Shown here: in pieces, positions 8,104-16,357 of the stretch | How positions within the stretch are numbered: the first letter of the stretch is position 1 | Layout: each line of letters starts with the position of its first letter | Assembly (NCBI GenBank): GCA_913056255.1 | Contig: CAJXLN010000009.1 | Location: 1 to 50,338, forward strand | Direction of reading: 5' to 3' | DNA from: an uncultured Thermotogae bacterium | GTDB taxonomy: Bacteria > Thermotogota > Thermotogae > Mesoaciditogales > Mesoaciditogaceae | DNA length: 50,338 nt | Notes under the pieces: generated by a model | What the model was told of the DNA's origin: nothing | Databases searched by the model: none | Seen by the model: only the letters and a program-made list of their open reading frames with translations | Made by a program: the position numbers and the translations under genes

Positions 8104-8329
8104 GATTTTAAGTACCTGGGGGGGCTGAGAATTTGAACCTTTTGCCCTTGAGAATGCCTGAAGAGATAACTTCCAGCTATAAATTTTCCATTCAGGTCGT
8201 TGGACACCCTAAGTATATTATTTAAAATAGAATCTTGATAGAGCTGATTTAACAAGCAACCTCAAGATCAGAAGAGTTCGCTCCATCGGGTACAAAAGAA
8301 AAAATATCATTCGAAAGAGATTTGAACCT
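8104..8329. other. Accessory intergenic sequence around repeat copy A
   Basis: This is the rest of the 578-bp gene-free gap after glcD. It contains the upstream extension of the decayed frame (to about 8165) and the 93-bp repeat copy A. Apart from these I see no gene, RNA or clear promoter. Confidence 0.5.
8225..8317 (+). repeat. 93-bp direct repeat, copy A
   Basis: Begins AAATAGAATCTTGATAG and ends at CGAAAG. It matches 10443-10534 with four substitutions and one 1-bp indel, by eye. It lies 12 bp beyond the usp stop codon, so the two copies flank usp-mntH in direct orientation. It could be an end fragment of an insertion element; no transposase is visible. Confidence 0.75.
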
Positions 8330-8746
8330 TCAGCGGCGTTTTGCTCGGATCATCAAAACCGGTATCGAAACTGTGTGTCTCACTTTGTGCGCGACGCTTC
8401 CGAAGAGGATGTCCACGAGCCAATTATGTCCGTGGGTCGCCATGGCGATGAGATCCGCGCCGATCTCATCCGCCTTTTCGGGTATGATCCTCTCGGGCTC
8501 ACCGTATTCTATTATGCAGTTGCATTGAATGCCGGCATCGTTGAAGATTTTTTTCTTTTCTTTGAGGAATTCCTCCGCCTTTTCGGTTTGGTAGGAAAGT
8601 TCGTCCCTTGTGTGGCAATGAATCACCCTTATGAGGTACACCTTGGAACTGTGGATCTTTGCCAGTTCTTTGAGATGATCGATTATGACATCGTCAACGG
8701 AGGTTCCATCCAAAGGGACAAGGATCTTCTTGTACAATTCAATCAC
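8330..8746 (-). CDS. Universal stress protein (UspA family)
   Basis: Small cytoplasmic nucleotide-binding stress protein of 138 residues. It opens YKKILVPLDGTSVDD, the usual beta1 and nucleotide loop. Near the C-terminus it has MATHGHNWLVDILFGS, which fits the ATP-binding pattern of an A/G, two residues, G, nine residues, then G-S, so ATP binding is plausible. Its start overlaps the end of mntH by 4 bp, so it is co-translated with a metal transporter. A role in regulating or protecting that transport is inferred from this pairing only. Base composition here is visibly more GC-rich than the flanking operons, as in mntH. Confidence 0.88.
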   Translation of the reverse strand: MIELYKKILVPLDGTSVDDVIIDHLKELAKIHSSKVYLIRVIHCHTRDELSYQTEKAEEFLKEKKKIFNDAGIQCNCIIEYGEPERIIPEKADEIGADLIAMATHGHNWLVDILFGSVAHKVRHTVSIPVLMIRAKRR

Positions 8747-10008
8747 ACTCCGGTGAAGGTCTGGTAGATCAAAAACACGTTAAGCGCCAAAAGTACAGCC
8801 GTCATGACGGACGCCACACTCAGTTCGGTTTTTCCTATGGCGTACTTGCCCATGATCTTTCTGCTTGCGGTCAGGAAGATCAGGGGGATTATCGTGAATG
8901 GAAGCTGAACGCTAAGAACGACCTGGCTGAAGATCAGCAATTGAAAGAAATCTTTGTTCGCAAGGATGATCACGAGTGCCGGGATCGTAGTCGCGATAAG
9001 ACTGAACCTGTAGAAGTTGCTTCTCGGATCTTCGGGCTTTCCAAGGAATCCGGTTATCACGTTGGCCTCGGCCATCGAAGAGGTTGTCGATGAACTTATC
9101 CCGGCCGCAAGCAAAGCTATGCCGAAAATGTAATGGGCCATTGGACCCGCAAGGGGCGTAAGGGTTGCCGATGCCTGTTCTAGATTGTTAACGACTATGC
9201 CGTTCTTGAAGAAGACGGCCGCGGCGACTATTATCATCGCGGAATTGACGAGCCAACCCACGAGCATCGCGGAGGTCGTGTCAATGTCTTGAAAGTGCAT
9301 GAGTTTTCGCTTTCGGGCATCGTCTCCCGACCAATCCCTGCTTTGTATCACGTTTGAATGCAGGTATATGTTGTGAGGCATGACTATGGCCCCGAGTATC
9401 CCCATCGCCACGTATATCGTTCCAGGATTGAGCGTTGGCACAAAGGAACTTAAAACGGCGGCGTTCCAATCTGGCTTGACTATGAAAAGCTCTACTATGT
9501 AGGAGATCGATATGATGGAAAGAAAGATTATTATGATCCTTTCGACCACGTGGTAACTCTGACCGGCTATGAGGTAAAACTCTATTATCGCAGTCAGTAT
9601 GGAGCCGAGCCAGTACGGAAATCCGAAAAGAACGTGAAACCCTATCGTTCCCCCAAGAAGCTCCGCAACGTCTGTCGCTACGCAAGCGAGAATGATCGTC
9701 ACGCCGAGGAAGTTCGAAAGAGATCTCGAATAATTGGATCGTATATTCTTTGCAAGGGATTTTCCGGTTATTATGCCGAGCTTGGCGGCAAGCCTTTGGT
9801 AGACAATTAACATAAAGGTACCCAGCGTTATGACCCAGAGAAGGGAGTAGTTGAACTGGGAGCCACCTTCTATGTTAGTAGCCCAGTTTCCCGGATCTAT
9901 AAACCCTATCGTTATGAGAAATCCAGGTCCGAGGTACCTAAGAAGTTCCGATTTCAATATGTGCTGTGCAAGTCTGCTTTTCAGTATCCTTGGTTTTTTA
10001 TCGCTCAT
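8743..10008 (-). CDS. mntH: NRAMP-family divalent metal (Mn/Fe) transporter
   Basis: Inner-membrane proton-coupled importer of Mn2+/Fe2+, with 421 residues and about 11 membrane segments. The metal-binding TM1 motif DPGN is at residues 38-41 in GFIDPGNWATNIEGG, and the TM6 motif appears as IVMPHNIYLHSNVIQSRD. The methionine of the TM6 MPH motif, which prefers soft metals such as Mn, is present. It overlaps usp by 4 bp to form a two-gene operon. Upstream are two adjacent palindromes (10028-10057) suggesting repressor control. The GC-rich codon use and flanking repeats suggest transfer from another genome. Confidence 0.93.
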   Translation of the reverse strand: MSDKKPRILKSRLAQHILKSELLRYLGPGFLITIGFIDPGNWATNIEGGSQFNYSLLWVITLGTFMLIVYQRLAAKLGIITGKSLAKNIRSNYSRSLSNFLGVTIILACVATDVAELLGGTIGFHVLFGFPYWLGSILTAIIEFYLIAGQSYHVVERIIIIFLSIISISYIVELFIVKPDWNAAVLSSFVPTLNPGTIYVAMGILGAIVMPHNIYLHSNVIQSRDWSGDDARKRKLMHFQDIDTTSAMLVGWLVNSAMIIVAAAVFFKNGIVVNNLEQASATLTPLAGPMAHYIFGIALLAAGISSSTTSSMAEANVITGFLGKPEDPRSNFYRFSLIATTIPALVIILANKDFFQLLIFSQVVLSVQLPFTIIPLIFLTASRKIMGKYAIGKTELSVASVMTAVLLALNVFLIYQTFTGV

Positions 10009-10027
10009 ATTGAAATCTTACACCATC

Positions 10028-10057
10028 TTGAACGCGATTCAAAAGAACCTGTTCTTT
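10028..10057 (-). promoter_or_regulatory. Two adjacent palindromes upstream of mntH (candidate metal-repressor operator)
   Basis: TTGAACGCGATTCAA at 10028-10042 (5-bp arms, 5-bp centre) directly abuts AAAGAACCTGTTCTTT at 10042-10057 (7-bp arms, 2-bp centre). Both lie 20-50 bp before the mntH start, where a MntR/DtxR- or Fur-type dimer could block transcription. No clear -35/-10 pair was identified. Confidence 0.4.
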
Positions 10058-10271
10058 ATTTTATCATTTTAAGAGATGTTTCTTGAATGATTTCCTGTGA
10101 TTGTATTTTGCATTGTCCATGACAGGAAATAATTCTCGTCCCTCTTGTTTTCGTCTTCATCTCCTTTCATTCGCTTTGCTCATTGCGGAGCGCAAGTGGG
10201 AAAAATGTTCTCCACTGGAGAACCCCACACATTCTTTAATAATGGATGTCTTCAATCGTTTACTATTTCCA

Positions 10272-10466
10272 TTACTTGCCCCAAGCCATAACGCAATTTA
10301 TTCTTATGATGGTTCTTTTTTTGTCTTTGACACTGTTGTAAAGTTCTATATGTCTTTTTAACTCTTCATCTGACAATCTTTGTGTCTTAGGTATTACGAT
10401 TCTAATAATACCACCATTTATCGATTTTTTTACAATTTTTTGAAATAGAATCTTGATAGTACTGAT
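10272..10466 (-). pseudogene. Decayed reading frame, unknown family
   Basis: A 64-codon minus-strand frame is open from just after a stop inside repeat copy B to a TAA at 10272-10274. It has no ATG/GTG start with an SD. The predicted peptide looks protein-like, with IIRIVIPKTQRLSDEELK and a basic tail. It begins inside the repeat, which suggests the repeat and this frame belonged to one inserted unit. I do not recognise it. Confidence 0.3.
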
Positions 10467-10534
10467 TTAACAAGCAACTTCAAGATCAGAAGAGTTCGCT
10501 CCATCGGGTACAAAAGAAAAGATATCATCGAAAG
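10443..10534 (+). repeat. 92-bp direct repeat, copy B
   Basis: Second copy of the sequence at 8225-8317, same orientation, about 95% identical by eye. It lies about 430 bp upstream of mntH. With copy A it brackets the usp-mntH pair, so homologous recombination between them would delete or excise the cassette. Confidence 0.75.
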
Positions 10535-10649
10535 TGATCGGAAGAAATGAATAAAACTTGCATTTTAAGACCTGACCCCAGATTCTCTTCTCTTTTTTCA
10601 TCCGTTTCAGGATTACTTTCCGACAAGTTCAGGGCTAGATGGTTCGGAG

Positions 10650-10880
10650 ATGGCTAAGAAGCAGGTCATAGAGATAGTCGAAAACAATCCTGTCTTCATT
10701 CAACAATCCAAGGACAACATGATTAAGGAGATGAACACTTCCAACTTTTCAGACCAGAATCCTTCAAAGCTCTCAAACATAATAACGAAGATAGACAACG
10801 TCGAAAAGAGTGCGCTTGCAAACAAATCGCCGATAGCCCAATTTCTCATCAAAGCAACATTCAACATGTGTGTACGGTAG
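10650..10880 (+). pseudogene. Short unrecognised reading frame, likely a remnant
   Basis: 76 codons from ATG. The frame is also open upstream past 10575 with protein-like residues but no start or SD. The sequence is polar with a weak coiled-coil feel (IITKIDNVEKSALANKSPIAQ). No family recognised. It stands alone in the gene-poor region and points toward the end of the minus-strand operon. Either a fragment of a lost gene or a chance frame. Confidence 0.25.
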
Positions 10881-10985
10881 GAACTGCCGAAATTCAAGCC
10901 TGTGGAGATCGTGTAAGATCTGTCCTTAAGAAGGCAATGATCTGTGAATCAAGAAGCCATCTGATTTGTCTGATGGTAGTTCACG

Positions 10986-11438
10986 CTATCTTGCACCAAG
11001 CATCGTTAAGGAAGTGACGGTCGAAGCGGATATGACTATTCCTCCTGCAACGGCAAGGATTGACTTTCCACGAGGCATCTCAAAGAGCACACTCAACAAG
11101 GAACCCGTCCAGGCTCCGGTGAGCGGAAAGGGAATTGCAACGAATACCATTATCGCCCATATTCCGTATTTCTCTATCTTCTTTCGATGCTTTTCTTGAC
11201 GAGTTTGTGAAAATCGTTCTACAAATCTTCCTACAAATGGAATTCTTCTCTTAACCCAGGGCATTATTGCTGTGAAAAAAAGTATTACAGCTATGGCCGG
11301 CACCATGTTGAATAGCATCGATACGATGGTTACGATCAGGGGATTAAGATGATAAACCAACACTCCGAGTGGAATGGCACCCCTTAATTCAGATATGGGG
11401 GCCATTGCCAAAAGTGCCACCTGTACTAAACCATTCAT
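10986..11438 (-). CDS. Small multidrug export-like membrane protein (COG2426 type)
   Basis: 150-residue integral membrane protein with about four hydrophobic segments. The start [16 protein letters not shown] is typical of the family annotated as 'putative small multi-drug export protein', and a conserved second half reads [14 protein letters not shown]. The transport role in that name is weakly supported in general. It is the last gene of the long minus-strand operon and overlaps panC by 4 bp (ATGA-type junction). Confidence 0.75.
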   Translation of the reverse strand: MNGLVQVALLAMAPISELRGAIPLGVLVYHLNPLIVTIVSMLFNMVPAIAVILFFTAIMPWVKRRIPFVGRFVERFSQTRQEKHRKKIEKYGIWAIMVFVAIPFPLTGAWTGSLLSVLFEMPRGKSILAVAGGIVISASTVTSLTMLGAR

Positions 11439-12274
11439 AGTTCAACGATCTCGTTGTCTATCAACCTTGTTTTCCCGACAAAAGCGGCCGTTGCGATCAA
11501 AACTTTCGATGTGATTTCGCTGATGGGTTGAAGTGTCTTTTCATCGACGATCTCGAAGTACTGAACACGAACGTGCGGATACTTCCTCATCAAGTTGATC
11601 GCTTCGATGCGGATTTTATGAAGATCGCGACGACCGGATTTGAGCGCTTCAGTTGCGTATTCCAAAGCTCTATGAAGTGCAAGGGCATCGCTTCTTTCCT
11701 CAGGAGAAAGGTAAGTGTTTCTGGAGCTTAATGCCAATCCATCTTTTTCACGAACGATTGGCATTTCCACGAGTTCAACGTTCATGTTCAAATCTTCTAC
11801 CATCCGTCTCAAAATTCTGAACTGCTGGGCATCTTTTTGTCCAAAATAAGCTCGAGTGGGTTTAACGATGTTGAAAAGTTTGTTCACTACCAGCACAACA
11901 CCATCAAAATGTCCCGGCCTGTAATAACCGCAAAGATGATCGCCAAGATGAGAAACATGAATGGAAGTGAAAAAATCTTTGGGATACATGTCCGAAACTT
12001 TTGGGGTGAACAGATAATCCACTCCCTCGTTTTCAAGCAGTTCGGAATCTCTTTTCAAATCTCTTGGATAATCGTCAAGGTCTTCATTGGGCCCGAATTG
12101 TGTAGGATTCACAAAAATGCTGACGACCGTGACATCGTTATCCTTTCTAGCTTTTTTTATAAGAGAAAGATGTCCTTCATGAAGAAACCCCATGGTCGGC
12201 ACAAATCCCACAGTTTTTCCTTCATATTCTTTGGATATGTTCTTCATTTCATCAACATCATTAACGATCTGCAA
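11435..12274 (-). CDS. panC: Pantothenate synthetase (pantoate-beta-alanine ligase)
   Basis: Cytoplasmic enzyme joining pantoate and beta-alanine with ATP to make pantothenate, the vitamin B5 precursor of CoA. The nucleotidyltransferase HIGH-like motif is at residues 32-35 in [13 protein letters not shown]. Also seen are the pantoate-binding STVNPTQFG-like stretch ([14 protein letters not shown]), YFGQKDAQQ and [14 protein letters not shown]. It has 279 residues, normal. The start is a TTG behind a perfect GGAGGAG (12281-12287). It overlaps ispG by 14 bp. No panB or panD is visible nearby. Confidence 0.96.
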   Translation of the reverse strand: MQIVNDVDEMKNISKEYEGKTVGFVPTMGFLHEGHLSLIKKARKDNDVTVVSIFVNPTQFGPNEDLDDYPRDLKRDSELLENEGVDYLFTPKVSDMYPKDFFTSIHVSHLGDHLCGYYRPGHFDGVVLVVNKLFNIVKPTRAYFGQKDAQQFRILRRMVEDLNMNVELVEMPIVREKDGLALSSRNTYLSPEERSDALALHRALEYATEALKSGRRDLHKIRIEAINLMRKYPHVRVQYFEIVDEKTLQPISEITSKVLIATAAFVGKTRLIDNEIVEL

Positions 12275-13322
12275 TGCTTTCTCCTCCTTTTAATCGATTT
12301 TCAATCATTTTTCTCAATGTAACCGCGATTTTTTCTTTTTCGACCATTCCAACTTTAATTCCATTTTCATATACGACTCCACCAGATTTTGTGCCAAAAA
12401 CGGCAATGTCAGCATCTCTCGCCTCTCCAATGCCGTTAACGAAACAACCCATGACGGCAACTTTCAAACTCGTGTTCATATCATTCAACTCTTTTTTCAC
12501 CTCTTCGGCCAATTCTTCAACGTTTATTTCCGTTCTGGCACATGTCGGACATGCAACAACTTCGATTCCCTCTACGGCATGAACGGCTTTAAGTATTGAG
12601 TAAGCGATGGAGACTTCTCGCACTGGATCACCGGCTATCGATACCCTCACGGTGTCCCCTATTTTCTCGCGAATAAGATGACCAATTGCAAATGCAGACT
12701 TTACAACGGCATCTTCGTAAACACCGGCTTCGGTAACACCAAGATGGATTGGATGATTCGTAAGTTTTGCCAATTTTTCGTTAGCCAATACGGTTTCCAC
12801 GGCGTCAGATGATTTAACTGCAACCACTATATCGTCGAAAGCCACGGATTCCAGCATTTTAACCTCATCCATCGCGCTTGTCACCAACGCTTCAACTCTG
12901 TCATCGAATTTTTTAAGGTAGTTTTCATCGATCGAGCCCATATTAGCGCCCACTCTTATTGGTACTCCATGATCGGAAGCCACTTTTGCAACTTCTTTGA
13001 CTTTCCATTTTGCACCTATGTTTCCAGGGTTTATTCTAACTTTGTCAACTCCTGCCTTTATGGAACTTATCGCCAATTCGTAATCGAAATGGATATCCGC
13101 AACGAGTGGTACGGTGGTTGCTTTTTTTATCTCTTTCAACGCCTTCACACATTCTTCATCATACACACTAACTCTAACGATCTTACAGCCAGCATTTTCG
13201 AGTGCTTCTATCTGTTCAAGTGTTTTTTCAATATTCTTCGTATCGGTGTTTGTCATAGATTGAACCACGATTGGCGCATCTCCACCAATTTCCACATTTC
13301 CCACTTTTACAATTTTAGACAT
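12261..13322 (-). CDS. ispG: 4-hydroxy-3-methylbut-2-enyl diphosphate synthase
   Basis: IspG (GcpE) carries out the penultimate MEP-pathway step, converting MEcPP to HMBPP with a [4Fe-4S] cluster. It opens with a TIM barrel ([12 protein letters not shown], then [10 protein letters not shown]). The C-terminal cluster ligands are seen in [12 protein letters not shown] and [14 protein letters not shown]. At 353 residues it is the short bacterial form. The ATG at 13320-13322 is chosen because GGAGG lies 5 bp upstream; a TTG at 13347-13349 is in frame but sits before that SD. It overlaps the upstream dedA-fusion gene by 8 bp. dxr of the same pathway is three genes upstream. Confidence 0.95.
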   Translation of the reverse strand: MSKIVKVGNVEIGGDAPIVVQSMTNTDTKNIEKTLEQIEALENAGCKIVRVSVYDEECVKALKEIKKATTVPLVADIHFDYELAISSIKAGVDKVRINPGNIGAKWKVKEVAKVASDHGVPIRVGANMGSIDENYLKKFDDRVEALVTSAMDEVKMLESVAFDDIVVAVKSSDAVETVLANEKLAKLTNHPIHLGVTEAGVYEDAVVKSAFAIGHLIREKIGDTVRVSIAGDPVREVSIAYSILKAVHAVEGIEVVACPTCARTEINVEELAEEVKKELNDMNTSLKVAVMGCFVNGIGEARDADIAVFGTKSGGVVYENGIKVGMVEKEKIAVTLRKMIENRLKGGESIADR

Positions 13323-14859
13323 TTTTACCTCCAGGGGTTCTCTTTTCAATTTTAAAGACCAATTTGTACTGTTTCCAAAAAAACCAGATCATGAGAATTG
13401 CAACGGCAACAATTCCAATAATAGGCCATTCAAGGACTAACAGAGAGTACAGGTATATTGAAATCATTTCCATAAAAGCGTTAATTTCACCAAAACCAAG
13501 GCTCTTCATTCTTAACGAAATATCGTAGGGTTTTATTTCCACACTCAAATAATTCTTTTCTCCAACAAGGGCATAAGGTATGGGAGATTTCGAAATGGTT
13601 GCGTGTTTTCCGATCGATAATACCAGATCAACATCATGAGTTTTCAAAATATTTTTCAATCGTTCAGAGCTTTTAACATCAAGAGTTTTACCCTTTGATT
13701 TTGTCCACAAAGGTGGAATATTCATCGCGACGATACGATGTGAAAAAGTGGAAGCAGTCGATAGTCTATGTGACAACCAATTCAATTGTTGAGGAGACAA
13801 TCTGCCATTTGCATCGTTTAGCATAACGAAATAAGTATTCCCCACCTTGAAACTGTAATCGTAGTTTCCGAAAATGTCGTAATAGTTTTGATATCCCTGA
13901 TCGCTGAAATCCATAGGACCTGGGATGGCAATGAATGGTTTTTCAAAAGTTCTTATCTCGTGAACCAATATTCTGTACTTCGCCCGATCACCAGAGTACA
14001 CCATGTTCCCAAGATCTACGATGAATGAAGTGTCAGTGGAAGAGGAAAGTTTACCAAGTACATTAAAACTTCGGAAAGTGTTTCCAACGGCGTAGAAGGA
14101 AAATTCTTGATCTCTTTTTATCTTTTGAATCTTCAGGATATTGGAGTAGTTGAGATCTTTTGCTTTTATTGGAGAATACGATTCGTACAGTGCGTAAGAT
14201 ACGAAGAAACCTAATACGACCCAAATGGAGATATTTACTATAACACTGAAGACCTTAACGTACTTCTTCGCAAAACGTGAAATAAAATAGATAACCACCG
14301 CTATACCAGCTATTGCAAAAGTCGTGATCCAAACTACATGCATACCAACATTGGAAAGTCCCAATTGAAAACCCAAATAAGTCAGAATCGACGACCAAAT
14401 TAGCGTACCAAAAAAAGTGTAGATTGTGAATGACCAGATATTCATTCTGGCCATCCCTGCCGGAATGGAAATAATTCCTCTGACTATTGGTAAAAGCCTT
14501 GTCGTGAATACTGTAAAGTTACCGTATTTTTTAAACCATTCGTTGGTTATCTCAAGATGCCTTTCAGAAATGAAAATGTACTTACCCCATTTTTTGACAA
14601 AAACCTTTCCCAAAAAATCTGCCAAGTAATAAAGTACCATTGAGCCAATCGTACCGCCTATTGTTCCTGCCAGTATCACCCCAAAAACACTAAGTTTCCC
14701 TGCCGCCGCAAGGTACCCTCCAAAAGGAAGAATAATTTCACTTGGTATGGGAATCATGAAACTCTCAAGGGCCATTGTAATAACAATTCCCAAATATCCA
14801 CCAGATTGAATAGCCCAGATTGTAAAGAGAGTCAGATAGCGAAAGACCCATGTGAACAC
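13315..14859 (-). CDS. DedA-family membrane protein fused to a degenerate calcineurin-like phosphoesterase domain
   Basis: The first ~200 residues are a DedA/SNARE-associated membrane domain (PF09335 type), with ALESFMIPIPSEIILPFGGY, the reentrant segment GTIGGTIGSMVLYYLAD and TRLLPIVRGIISIPAGMARM. Some DedA proteins move undecaprenyl phosphate or phospholipids across the membrane. A TM linker leads to a ~220-residue extracytoplasmic-type domain with metallophosphatase layout (FIVDLGNMVYSGD, AIPGPMDFSD, VMLNDANGRLSPQQLNWL), then a final TM. The expected metal ligands look lost: GNH(D/E) reads GPMD and GD reads LGN. The start is GTG at 14857-14859 behind GGAGG; the frame continues to a TTG at 14871 that overlaps rseP. 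The fusion partner may bind rather than hydrolyse. Confidence 0.8.
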   Translation of the reverse strand: MFTWVFRYLTLFTIWAIQSGGYLGIVITMALESFMIPIPSEIILPFGGYLAAAGKLSVFGVILAGTIGGTIGSMVLYYLADFLGKVFVKKWGKYIFISERHLEITNEWFKKYGNFTVFTTRLLPIVRGIISIPAGMARMNIWSFTIYTFFGTLIWSSILTYLGFQLGLSNVGMHVVWITTFAIAGIAVVIYFISRFAKKYVKVFSVIVNISIWVVLGFFVSYALYESYSPIKAKDLNYSNILKIQKIKRDQEFSFYAVGNTFRSFNVLGKLSSSTDTSFIVDLGNMVYSGDRAKYRILVHEIRTFEKPFIAIPGPMDFSDQGYQNYYDIFGNYDYSFKVGNTYFVMLNDANGRLSPQQLNWLSHRLSTASTFSHRIVAMNIPPLWTKSKGKTLDVKSSERLKNILKTHDVDLVLSIGKHATISKSPIPYALVGEKNYLSVEIKPYDISLRMKSLGFGEINAFMEMISIYLYSLLVLEWPIIGIVAVAILMIWFFWKQYKLVFKIEKRTPGGKNV

Positions 14860-14860
14860 T

Positions 14861-16357
14861 TTAGCCTCCAAATCTGATTACATCTAAATATGTGATGTAC
14901 ACGAAGAATGCCATGAGTAGGAAAAAGCCAATGGTATGTATATATCCCTCGATCTCTGGATTCACCCTTTTACCCGTGATCATCTCAATGACGGAAAAAA
15001 CAAGATGTCCCCCATCCAGGGCAGGAAGTGGAAGGAGATTTATGATCCCCAAATTGAGCGTGATAAATGCGATCAGAGTCCAGAGTACCTGCATACCTTC
15101 GCTGGATGCCTGTCCAACCATTTTTACCAAACCTACCGGACCTACAAACTGGTTCAACGCGTTTTTCGTTTTGAAAATTTCTCCAAGAAAGATCAACATC
15201 TTTGTGAATATTCTGTTGGTACGTATTACACCGTATTTTATCGCTTCCCATGCGCCGGGATACCAGTTTCCGTAAGCTGGATAGGTTGTGAGCGAATTCA
15301 AAAGGGCACTGAATTGTTTTTTGTCAAGAAGAAGGCTCATTTTCTTCCCATTTCTCTCAATTTCTATTTTGGTTTCTCTTGTGGCGTGATACGGAATGGA
15401 CTCCAAAACTTTATTTTCGTTCAATATCACAAAGCTGCCAACATTATTTTGGGCGTAATTGGCCACGAAGAGTGCATTTTGGAAATTAAAAGATGTATTA
15501 CATTTAACACCGTTGATCGATAGAATTGTATCATTAGGTTTCAATCCAACCGAAGGATCGGCAGATGCTACCTTATTTGAGAAAAGGGCCATGTATATTC
15601 CCATCTCTCTTGAACGTGGCAACATTTGGTATCCGAGCAGAGTCGCCGTAGCTCCATTTGAAAATCCCAGAACAGAGCCATTGCTGATTTTCAATTTATC
15701 ATCAAAAGGTATTCCATCTATTTTCGAAAGACGCACATTTGACGGAACAGTCCCTTTCAAAACCATGAAATATTGTGGACCAATTTCTCTTGGCGTTAAG
15801 GTTGTTCTCAATGTTCGGCCGTTACGTACGTAAAGAACATCCAGTTTTTTCTGGCCTTTTACAAACCAACTAACTTCTGTCGGGGACAAGATGACGTGAC
15901 CGTTGATGTACTTGATCCTATCACCGAATTGAAGTCCAGCAACTGCAGCTGGAGAATCCGGTATTATCCAATCCATACGCGCTTCCGGAAATCCCCACGC
16001 GAGAGAAACGAATATCATGATAAGGTAACCTGTTATTATGCTGAATAGAGGACCGGCAAAGACTATCAAAAAGCGTTTCCACGCTTTCTTCGAGTACAGC
16101 AAGCGTTCTTTGGGAATTCCTTCGACATTTTCAATCTGAGGATCGTCACCGGCCATCCGCACATATCCTCCAAGAGGAATGGCACGCAATCTGTAAGCGG
16201 TTTCTTTTCCTTTTATAGAAAATATCTTCGGACCGAATCCGACGCAAAATTCCATGACGTAGACCCCGAAGGATTTTGCGAATATGTAATGTCCAAACTC
16301 GTGTGCTACCACTATTCCAAGAAATATCACGATGAAATAGAAAATACTCAACAGCAT
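14861..16357 (-). CDS. rseP: Site-2 intramembrane zinc metalloprotease (RseP/RasP family)
   Basis: Membrane-embedded protease that cuts transmembrane segments of anti-sigma factors or signal-peptide remnants. The zinc-site HEFGH is at residues 19-23 in the first membrane helix, and the distal ligand motif is LPALDGGHLV near the C-terminus. Two PDZ domains lie between (cores at PDSPAAVAGLQFGDRIKYI and ADPSVGLKPNDTILSING), so at 498 residues it is a two-PDZ RseP. It starts inside the end of dxr (10-bp overlap), an arrangement (dxr-rseP) common in bacteria. Substrate is not inferable; no anti-sigma gene is in the window. Confidence 0.93.
   Translation of the reverse strand: MLLSIFYFIVIFLGIVVAHEFGHYIFAKSFGVYVMEFCVGFGPKIFSIKGKETAYRLRAIPLGGYVRMAGDDPQIENVEGIPKERLLYSKKAWKRFLIVFAGPLFSIITGYLIMIFVSLAWGFPEARMDWIIPDSPAAVAGLQFGDRIKYINGHVILSPTEVSWFVKGQKKLDVLYVRNGRTLRTTLTPREIGPQYFMVLKGTVPSNVRLSKIDGIPFDDKLKISNGSVLGFSNGATATLLGYQMLPRSREMGIYMALFSNKVASADPSVGLKPNDTILSINGVKCNTSFNFQNALFVANYAQNNVGSFVILNENKVLESIPYHATRETKIEIERNGKKMSLLLDKKQFSALLNSLTTYPAYGNWYPGAWEAIKYGVIRTNRIFTKMLIFLGEIFKTKNALNQFVGPVGLVKMVGQASSEGMQVLWTLIAFITLNLGIINLLPLPALDGGHLVFSVIEMITGKRVNPEIEGYIHTIGFFLLMAFFVYITYLDVIRFGG

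Larger units (their letters stand above)
10058..10985. other. Gene-poor accessory region
   Basis: About 0.95 kb without an intact gene. It holds an inverted repeat ATTTCCTGT/ACAGGAAAT (10090-10098 and 10122-10130), a decayed minus-strand frame (10272-10466), repeat copy B (10443-10534), and a lone short frame (10650-10880). The look is that of eroded mobile-element or laterally acquired DNA. Confidence 0.5.

Noticed and set aside
10101-10361. 86-codon plus-strand frame
   Set aside because: No SD, unusual composition, and opposite to a more protein-like minus frame; treated as chance.
14936-15523. 195-codon plus-strand frame over rseP
   Set aside because: Antisense shadow of the well-supported RseP protease; no SD or recognisable motif.
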